A stretch of DNA of 64,000 bases from Candidatus Nanoarchaeia archaeon (lineage in GTDB: Archaea; Nanobdellota; Nanobdellia; Woesearchaeales; SKIA01): positions 27,030 through 91,029 of the forward strand of contig JANQNG010000038.1 of NCBI GenBank assembly GCA_028279685.1, written 5' to 3'. This document shows positions 57,310 through 64,000 of the stretch, in pieces (position 1 is the first letter of the stretch; every line of letters begins with the position of its first letter). The notes below the pieces were generated by a model that saw nothing but the letters and a program-made list of their open reading frames with translations, ran no database searches and was not told the DNA's origin. A program made the position numbers and the translations under genes.

Positions 57310-58481
57310 TGAAAAAAGCACTTTATTTGAATAAGTTCGGTATTATGCATAAAGGTCTTATTGAAGTAGTGAAGGATATTGAGCAAGCAGATGATGTTGA
57401 TGAGATCATATTAGGTATTTGTTCGAGCCAATATAACGATAAGGAAAAGAGCCCTTCGAAGGATTGGATTTACAATTGTTTAACTTGGGAAGAACGAAAA
57501 AAAATCATGGAAATTTCTCTACAAGGAGTAAAAAAGAAAATTCATTATGTTCCCCTTCCTGATTTGTATCCTATAGACAAATCAGTTCCCGAAAACAAAT
57601 GGATAGATGATGTCGTCAGGCGAACACCTGATTTTGACATCATCTATTCAGAACGTGATGTAGAAAGAGAATGTTTGGAGCATAAAGGTAAAGAAGTTCG
57701 CGATATTAAGAAGCATGTGTTGTTTACTGATCATTGCATTAGAGATAAAATGGCTAGAGATGAAGCATGGCAACCTTATTTTGATCCTGAAGCAGCAAAA
57801 TTATTAGAAGAGATTAACACACCTGTCCGTTATAAGATACTCTTTAGTAAAACTCCTAAAGTTATGGGAGATGTTGAATGGAGAACATTTGATCCGGGAG
57901 TTGAAGCACTAAAAGATAAAGTGCTTGGCATGACGTATTTCGATGAACGCCATAGTGTTGATCTTTATGTGTTATCTCTGGTTCGTTCTTCGATTAATAT
58001 GAAAGTTACTCAATCAAGTATTAAAATAAAGCATCTTGAGAGGGTTGACTATTCTAATGAATGGTGGAAAACAGAGCATTGGGAATTTCCTTTTTCCGCT
58101 GAGGATTTCAAGAAATTCTCGAGAGCAACAAGGTTTCCTCAGCTTGCTCTGGAAGGAGAGATTACACATGAAAAGTTCATAAAAGCAGTACCTGATTATC
58201 CAAATCCTTACGCAATGCTTGTTCCTGTGAGAAAACATCGTCATATGCGGCTTTTTGAACATAAAGGAAGAAGAATGGGTATAGAATTTATTAATTTGAA
58301 TGTTTTTGATAATGATTATGTCTCTCTCGGTGTTGAGGCAGAAAATGCTATCGATATGAAGAGAACCATGAATGAATTAGGATTAAGTATTTATGATCAT
58401 CGGAATTATATACAGTTTTTAGAGGAGAAAGCTATAGAAAAATATGGAGATGAAATATTTGAGAATATGTGGGTGAAATGA
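57306..58481 (+). CDS. NMNAT-like nucleotidyltransferase with degenerate active site + extra C-terminal domain
   Basis: ALYLNKFGIMHKGLIEVVKDI...DEIILGICSSQYN paralogous to the next gene; ~220-aa C-terminal extension. Confidence 0.6.
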   Translation: MMKKALYLNKFGIMHKGLIEVVKDIEQADDVDEIILGICSSQYNDKEKSPSKDWIYNCLTWEERKKIMEISLQGVKKKIHYVPLPDLYPIDKSVPENKWIDDVVRRTPDFDIIYSERDVERECLEHKGKEVRDIKKHVLFTDHCIRDKMARDEAWQPYFDPEAAKLLEEINTPVRYKILFSKTPKVMGDVEWRTFDPGVEALKDKVLGMTYFDERHSVDLYVLSLVRSSINMKVTQSSIKIKHLERVDYSNEWWKTEHWEFPFSAEDFKKFSRATRFPQLALEGEITHEKFIKAVPDYPNPYAMLVPVRKHRHMRLFEHKGRRMGIEFINLNVFDNDYVSLGVEAENAIDMKRTMNELGLSIYDHRNYIQFLEEKAIEKYGDEIFENMWVK

Positions 58482-59086
58482 TGTATAAGGCATTATATTT
58501 AGGAAGGTTCCAGGTTATGCATAATGGACATTTGTATATTGCTAAACATATTGATCAGACAGAAGATATAGAATCAATTGTGTTTGGTATTGGAAGTATG
58601 CAATATAATAGAAATAATAAACATCCTTTTCTTCCTAAAGTATTAAATCCATTTACATTTGAGGAACGTAAGGAAATGCTTGAAATAACTCTTAAAGAAG
58701 AGATCAAGAAACCATATGAACTTATTGGCATCAGGGATTTTCATGATTGTCCGAAATGGGCTGCACATATTGCTGACTTGACCGATGCGGAGATTGTCTA
58801 TACCACTTCACCGTCAGAGATTAAAGAGTTTGTTAAATTAGGGTTCGGGATACGTCCTACGCCTGTGAAAGATGAATTCCATGCACAGATTGTTAGAGAG
58901 ATGATTGCTAATGATAATGGTTGGAGAAAGTATATGCCTGAAGGAACAAGAAAATGGATAGAAGCTAATAATATGGATAAGGTAATTGCAGACTTTTACA
59001 AAGTACATTCTGATGAAATAGAAGAAGTGCATAAAATGCAAATTGAGAGGGGAGAAGCGCGATATGACCCAAACAAAAAATACTAA
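58478..59086 (+). CDS. NMN adenylyltransferase (NadM-like)
   Basis: ALYLGRFQVMHNGHLYIAKHI canonical GRFxxxHxGH; VFGIGSMQYNRNNKHPF. Confidence 0.8.
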   Translation: MMYKALYLGRFQVMHNGHLYIAKHIDQTEDIESIVFGIGSMQYNRNNKHPFLPKVLNPFTFEERKEMLEITLKEEIKKPYELIGIRDFHDCPKWAAHIADLTDAEIVYTTSPSEIKEFVKLGFGIRPTPVKDEFHAQIVREMIANDNGWRKYMPEGTRKWIEANNMDKVIADFYKVHSDEIEEVHKMQIERGEARYDPNKKY

Positions 59087-60107
59087 GCCAAAAATCATCT
59101 GTACATTAGGAACGACTACAGATAGCAAAGAAGTATTAGAGGAGATGGTGAAGCACGGTATGCAATGTGTTAGAATGAATACTGCTTATGCAACTATAGA
59201 AGAATATCAACAAAGACTTGCTATGGTTAGAGAAGTAGATCCTGACATTGAGGTTATGATGGATATTAAAGGTCCTCAGGTGAGGTTATTTGCTGATGCT
59301 AGCTATCCTATCAATGAAGGAGATGTTCTTATAACAGGATTCAAAGATGAGCCATTGCGATTTTCAAAGAATTTCTATAATGATATTGCTGTAGGCGACA
59401 CGTTGCTCATTGACAATGGAACTATTGAAACAATAATATCAAAAAAACAAGATAATAAGCTGCATCTTCGTGTTATTGATCCTGGAGAAGAAAGCATGCT
59501 TTGTAAGCAAAGAGGTGTTAATATTCCAGGAAAATACCTTAATGTTTCTAGACTTTCAAGAAAAGATTTGGAAGTTATTGATTTTGCTGTGCAAAATAAC
59601 GTCGATTATATTGCATTATCGTTCACAAGAAATTTTGAAGATGTCAACAATCTCTATGAAGTCATTGAGGAATCAAAAAAAGAATTGGGAAATACAAAAG
59701 AGATTGGCATAGAGCTAAAGATTGAAGATAAATTTGGTATGGAAAATCTTTCTGATATACTCACAAAATGTTATGAGAAGCAAATAAAAGTATCTGTTAT
59801 GGTCGCTAGAGGGGATCTTTTTGTGGAACTTCCTAAAGAAGAGTTGCCTTATGCGCAGGAGCGTATTGTACATATCTGTAAAGAATATCAAGTTCCGGTC
59901 ACTATAGGAACGGGTGTGCTTGAATCAATGCAGTATGAGTTTGAACCAACAAGAGCAGAAGTGATTGATGTGTATCAAGGATTACAGCAAGGAGTAGATG
60001 CGTTTATGCTTTCCGGAGAGACAAGTAACGGCCATGATCCTGCAGCAGTTGTGGCTATGTTGGAAAATGTTATTGAGAGATATAAGAGTGATACCTATGA
60101 TGGTTAG
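59064..60107 (+). CDS. Pyruvate-kinase-like protein lacking C-terminal domain
   Basis: KPKIICTLGTTT, MMDIKGPQVRLF, IELKIEDKFGM, VMVARGDLFVELP, GTGVLESM, DAFMLSGETSNG. Confidence 0.85.
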   Translation: MTQTKNTKPKIICTLGTTTDSKEVLEEMVKHGMQCVRMNTAYATIEEYQQRLAMVREVDPDIEVMMDIKGPQVRLFADASYPINEGDVLITGFKDEPLRFSKNFYNDIAVGDTLLIDNGTIETIISKKQDNKLHLRVIDPGEESMLCKQRGVNIPGKYLNVSRLSRKDLEVIDFAVQNNVDYIALSFTRNFEDVNNLYEVIEESKKELGNTKEIGIELKIEDKFGMENLSDILTKCYEKQIKVSVMVARGDLFVELPKEELPYAQERIVHICKEYQVPVTIGTGVLESMQYEFEPTRAEVIDVYQGLQQGVDAFMLSGETSNGHDPAAVVAMLENVIERYKSDTYDG

Positions 60108-61029
60108 GACAACAGTTGAAAAGGAGAGAATAATTGAGCCTATTTGCGATAGGTTAGCTGAGATGTTTGGTTATCGCATCACTTACGAAGAAATTCCTAA
60201 GACCTTCAGAAGAGTATTTCAACAGTATGAGGATAAGTTTTCAACAATTGAGATACATCATATGAAGATGGGTTATGCTGAGGAGATAGGAGATGTTGTG
60301 TATCAGGTGCTGAAACTTATCATGGTATCGGAGAGAATCTTGCTTGAGGAAAAACAGAAAAAACTCTATGATACATATAAGTCGAAGATTTCCTCATCAG
60401 GTTTTTCTGTTGATATTGATACGCTCTATCAGGATGCTATTGATATGATTGATGAAAAGATGATAGGGAATCTGGCTGATCATCTTGGCTGGAGACAATT
60501 TCCTAAACGTTTGACAACTGCAGCAAATTTTTTAGCAAATCAATATGTTTCATACATATCAAGGAGCATGCATCCTGAACTGAGTGGAGGAGCATATCAC
60601 ACCGCAGAGTATATAAAAAATGATAGGATTTCCGAGGAGACTGCGGAACTAATAGATATTCTTACCTGTCCAAGCAGAGTTTTAACAGGGATGAGCCTTG
60701 TGAATGATATGGAGAAGAATATGAAGCTTGCCGAAATGATTATCATGCATACGAAGTGTATTTACGGGAACCAATTTCATACTACAGTAAGTGGCTCAAG
60801 TTATTTTACAACACTTGATAAATTGCTGAAAGAGAAGGCAAGAAATGATATGACGCTCCAGGATGTGCTTGATTTTACCTTGTTTAAGATTCGGGGCAGG
60901 CAAGAACTGAATTTTATGGGCTATGTTGATAAAGAGGTAAAAAGAATATGCAAGCCACTAGAATATATGCTCGAAGCAGGTCTTGTTAAGGGAATTTATT
61001 CCAATAGTCTTGTAACACGAACAATATGA
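60095..61029 (+). CDS. Hypothetical protein
   Basis: In-frame ATG overlapping the PK-like gene end; long ORF. Confidence 0.55.
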
Positions 61030-61943
61030 TTTGTTAAGGTTACCATGCCGGTAACGGTTGCTGCGATCTTTGAACAAATGATATGTCTGCTATGATTTTC
61101 GATGTATTTTCGTATAATATTGAAGAGGTTGTTCTTTTCAACCCATGCTTCTTCTGCGAGAGAGGAAGACATTTGATAGAATGCAGTCATCGCGTTTTTG
61201 TAGAATTGTTCGAGGGAGGATAGAAGATCAACAAATTCTTTTTTTTGCGGCTTCTTTAATTCCAGAGAATGATTGGCAACAATTTTCACCCTATCTCCAA
61301 TTTTCTCGAGGAGCATATTGACTTCCCAATAACGGAGAACATCCAATTCAGTAAGATTGAGTGTGTCTAGAATTGTTTTATCTTGTTGTGCAGTCTTGAG
61401 AATTTTGATCAAGAGACCACTAAGTCTATTGACTTCTTTGTCACGGTCAATAATATGAGTAGGATCTTCTTCTTTTTTCGTTACTTCTTTAAGATCAATG
61501 ATCATAGATCTAATGATGTTGTCCATTCTTCGTATCACGAGTTTGACATCAACATCGTGGATGTCAAGAAAGCTTCGTGCTACAATTCTTTCTGAGGATT
61601 CATCAACAAGCTCTAAAGCAATATGAGAATTGATGTTTTCTTTTACTGATTTAACAACTTTGGGAAGGTTTTTCCCCTTGATAATGATGTGATTGAAGTT
61701 GTTCATATAAGCAGAAGTGATATCGTGCTGGATTTCTTTGTCTTGCTTGCCTTGTGTGCTGATCACCACATCCGCTTTTTCTAATGTTGTGGTGTTGGTG
61801 TCTGTTGTTATGATCAATTTATTTTTCTTTTCAGTGATATAGAGAAGATCGCCTGGCTTGAGTTTGTTCTTCTTAATCCAATCTTGAGGAACGGCAATGA
61901 CTAATGATGTGTGGCCGCTTTTGACAAGTTTTCTAATGTTCAT
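60996..61943 (-). CDS. AbrB/SpoVT + PhoU-domain regulator (paralog of 38386-39306)
   Basis: MNIRKLVKSGHTSLVIAVPQDWIKKNKLKPGDLLYITEKKNKLIIT; PhoU-like helices. Confidence 0.8.
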   Translation of the reverse strand: MNIRKLVKSGHTSLVIAVPQDWIKKNKLKPGDLLYITEKKNKLIITTDTNTTTLEKADVVISTQGKQDKEIQHDITSAYMNNFNHIIIKGKNLPKVVKSVKENINSHIALELVDESSERIVARSFLDIHDVDVKLVIRRMDNIIRSMIIDLKEVTKKEEDPTHIIDRDKEVNRLSGLLIKILKTAQQDKTILDTLNLTELDVLRYWEVNMLLEKIGDRVKIVANHSLELKKPQKKEFVDLLSSLEQFYKNAMTAFYQMSSSLAEEAWVEKNNLFNIIRKYIENHSRHIICSKIAATVTGMVTLTNHIVRVTRLLE

Positions 61944-62018
61944 GACAATAGGACGAAGTGCATTTATTTAAATCTTGTTCAGACGTTTTCTGGCTAAAAA
62001 ACACGTTTTTACTAATTA

Positions 62019-62090
62019 TTTCCATATAGAAAATATTTTCTGAGAGCGAAATATTTATATAGTTGTTAGTGTATACAATACAATAAGTAA
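62019..62090 (+). promoter_or_regulatory. Conserved NAD-cluster promoter/operator copy B
   Basis: Near-identical to 40590-40661; AGAAAATATTTTCT palindrome, TATTTATATA, AGTGTATACAATACAATAAGTAA. Confidence 0.85.
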
Positions 62091-62091
62091 A

Positions 62092-62937
62092 ATGGATTCA
62101 GAAAAGAAGACAATAAAGAATGTTATCATTGATACGGATATTGGCAGTGATGTAGATGATGCAATCGCATTAGTATATGCGATCAAGGCAGGAATGGATA
62201 TTAAATTAATCACAACAGTGCATGGTGTTGTTGAGCAGAGAGCGAAGATAGCAAAGAAGATTACATTAATGCTTGGCAAAAATATTCCTGTTGCCTATGG
62301 AGAAGCGAAGCCATTAAAACAGAAGACAATATATAACACAGGTTTTGAAGGAAAGGAGTTCGTTGATAATGGTAATTTTGATATAATGAACAATGCTGTT
62401 GATTTTTTTGCAGAGACTGTTTATGCGCATAAACACGATATTACTGTTGCTGCAATAGGGGCGTTAACTAATGTGGCAAAAGCTTTTAAGAAATATCCTG
62501 ATCTTCCTCAATATATCAATCATCTTTATATTATGGGTGGTGCAAAAATAAAAGGAGAGAGAGTAAAGCCTGATTATACCTCTCATAATTTTAAAGTCGA
62601 CCCCGAAGCAGCTGATATTGTACTTGCTGCTGATATGCCTATCACTATTGTTACAAAACAAGTTTCTAAGAAGAATTATTTCACCAGGGAACAGTTCAAT
62701 ACGCTTTCGAAAAATGGAGATCCTGTTATGCAATATCTTCGTCATGCTGCAAAACAGTGGCTTGATTTTTCTGGAAAAAAAGTAGCTTATCTTTATGATC
62801 CTTTGACGCTATTTCATGTTATTGACGAGGGCATTACAACAAAAGAAAAGATTGGTAATTTCAGCATAACTACTGATGTCGATAAAATATTTAAACAAAG
62901 ACTTATTTCCGTCTTGGAGAGTGGCCACAGTGACTAA
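62092..62937 (+). CDS. Inosine-uridine-type nucleoside hydrolase
   Basis: VIIDTDIGSDVDDAIALVYAI, AIGALTNVAKAF, IMGGAKIKGE; C-terminal DPLTLFHVID. Confidence 0.9.
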   Translation: MDSEKKTIKNVIIDTDIGSDVDDAIALVYAIKAGMDIKLITTVHGVVEQRAKIAKKITLMLGKNIPVAYGEAKPLKQKTIYNTGFEGKEFVDNGNFDIMNNAVDFFAETVYAHKHDITVAAIGALTNVAKAFKKYPDLPQYINHLYIMGGAKIKGERVKPDYTSHNFKVDPEAADIVLAADMPITIVTKQVSKKNYFTREQFNTLSKNGDPVMQYLRHAAKQWLDFSGKKVAYLYDPLTLFHVIDEGITTKEKIGNFSITTDVDKIFKQRLISVLESGHSD

Positions 62938-63925
62938 GTTCGAAAAAGTATTAATTATCTCAAAAAAAACTGAATTAGAATTCTATGAAGATAAATTCGG
63001 TGCGAATGTTGACGCTTTCATGCAAAGAAATAACATTGATGTCGCATCGCTTGAAGAAAATCATACTTATCATTATGACAGCCTCAATAATATCAAGTCA
63101 TTATTCAAGCAGAACGGCATTAAGCCAGGAATCATTAGAAAACAAAGTATTGGCCGCAGGGACTTTGATGAGCAATGGGATCTTGTTGTCTCTGTTGGGG
63201 GGGATGGCACCTTTATGGATGTTGCACGATATATCATGGATGATACGCTTCTCTTCGGTATCAAATCAAGCCCTCGTTCTATTGGAGGTCATTATAATAC
63301 AAACTTCTCTAATGCAGAAGAGCACATTAAACGTCTGCTCACTGGAGATTATTTTGTTGAGAAGAGAGCAAGAGTTGAAGGGATCATTGAGAACGGTCAT
63401 GTCATCAAAGATTTAGCAGTTAACGAAATAGCGATTGGCGACAAATACATGACAGGGTATTCAAAATTGGAAGTTTATCTTAATGATGAAAAGTTCCCGA
63501 ATGGCTCTTCAGGATTAATTGCCTCGACATATTGTGGTAAGACAGGATGGTATGATAAGGTTCCTTTACTTGAAAGAGATCCTGCTGTGATTAAGAAAGC
63601 ACAAGATTGTTTAGCAGAAATAGGAATGGGCGACAGAATAATCAATCATCCTGCAGCAGAATTCAATCCAAGAGAAGAAAATGTTGTTCGCTATAAAACT
63701 ATGATGGGAGGGGATAACGGTCAGAATTATGGTTATGATTATGGCATTATCCGTCCAGGCGATGAAATAAAAGTAGTTTCTAAAATACTTATGGATGGTT
63801 GGGCAGCATTTGATGGTGATAAACCTACAAAGCCAAGACCTCGATGTTATGATCTTTTTTTTGGCTCTGTTGTTAGCATAAGAGCCTCAGATAAACCATT
63901 GCATGTTGTGGCATTTGATGAATAA
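62930..63925 (+). CDS. NAD kinase family protein (divergent)
   Basis: VVSVGGDGTFMDVARY, AVNEIAIGD; probable GTG start near 62930. Confidence 0.75.
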   Translation: MTKFEKVLIISKKTELEFYEDKFGANVDAFMQRNNIDVASLEENHTYHYDSLNNIKSLFKQNGIKPGIIRKQSIGRRDFDEQWDLVVSVGGDGTFMDVARYIMDDTLLFGIKSSPRSIGGHYNTNFSNAEEHIKRLLTGDYFVEKRARVEGIIENGHVIKDLAVNEIAIGDKYMTGYSKLEVYLNDEKFPNGSSGLIASTYCGKTGWYDKVPLLERDPAVIKKAQDCLAEIGMGDRIINHPAAEFNPREENVVRYKTMMGGDNGQNYGYDYGIIRPGDEIKVVSKILMDGWAAFDGDKPTKPRPRCYDLFFGSVVSIRASDKPLHVVAFDE

Positions 63926-63935
63926 GCCTCATTTT

Positions 63936-64000
63936 CTAATCACTTTTTTTCTTCTTTGTTTTCTTCTTTTTCTTTCTAGCTTTCTTTTTTGCTTTTTTCT
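63936..64000 (-). CDS. C-terminal Lys-rich tail of a minus-strand gene (partial)
   Basis: Minus strand reads ...KKAKKARKKKKTKKKSD*. Confidence 0.35.
   Translation of the reverse strand, partial: KKAKKKARKKKKKTKKKKSD

Noticed and set aside
57306-58481. Calling this a fully active NMN adenylyltransferase
   Set aside because: HxGH motif is degenerate (MHKGL) and the leading GRF is NKF
37711-62090. Claiming the whole island is a virus or plasmid insertion
   Set aside because: No integrase, transposase, att-like duplication or replication gene seen at either edge; synteny data are needed
1-64000. CRISPR array
   Set aside because: No regularly spaced identical repeats with unique spacers were seen; the Cas4-like gene alone is insufficient
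63936-64000. Poly-pyrimidine tract at the window end as a regulatory or repeat element
   Set aside because: Minus strand reads as an in-frame Lys-rich C-terminal tail, so ordinary partial coding sequence is the simpler explanation

Overview
The window looks like chromosomal DNA from an archaeon, plausibly a DPANN/Woesearchaeota-type lineage (inferred from gene content: archaeal RfcS, class III signal-peptide pilins, AbrB-PhoU proteins, archaeal-style tRNA introns). The first ~39 kb is mostly ordinary: ABC-2 permease, Trm-G10-like methyltransferase, VapBC/RelE-type toxin-antitoxin pairs, Lrp regulators, Nth, a two-component pair, KH protein, pilin-like genes, CPBP and Lon-like proteases, RfcS, a Cas4-like nuclease, TyrRS, a Kv-type K+ channel, ArgRS, an intron-bearing tRNA-Trp and an intron-bearing tRNA-Leu-like gene. 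The most interesting part is ~37.7-63.9 kb. It holds a NrtR-like Nudix regulator and then a large, almost entirely plus-strand cluster combining NAD metabolism (PncB, PncA-like, NadE, NadA, three NMNAT-family proteins, Nudix, nucleoside hydrolase, NAD kinase, two pyruvate-kinase-like proteins) with an apparent ubiquitin-like conjugation cassette (E2-like protein, JAMM/JAB protease, pseudo-dimeric tandem-ThiF E1), a vWA protein and an eukaryotic-type protein kinase. Two promoters 21 kb apart in this block are almost identical, and a related operator-like motif lies at the NrtR-like gene, suggesting one NAD regulon. All assignments come from reading the sequence by eye; no searches were run.
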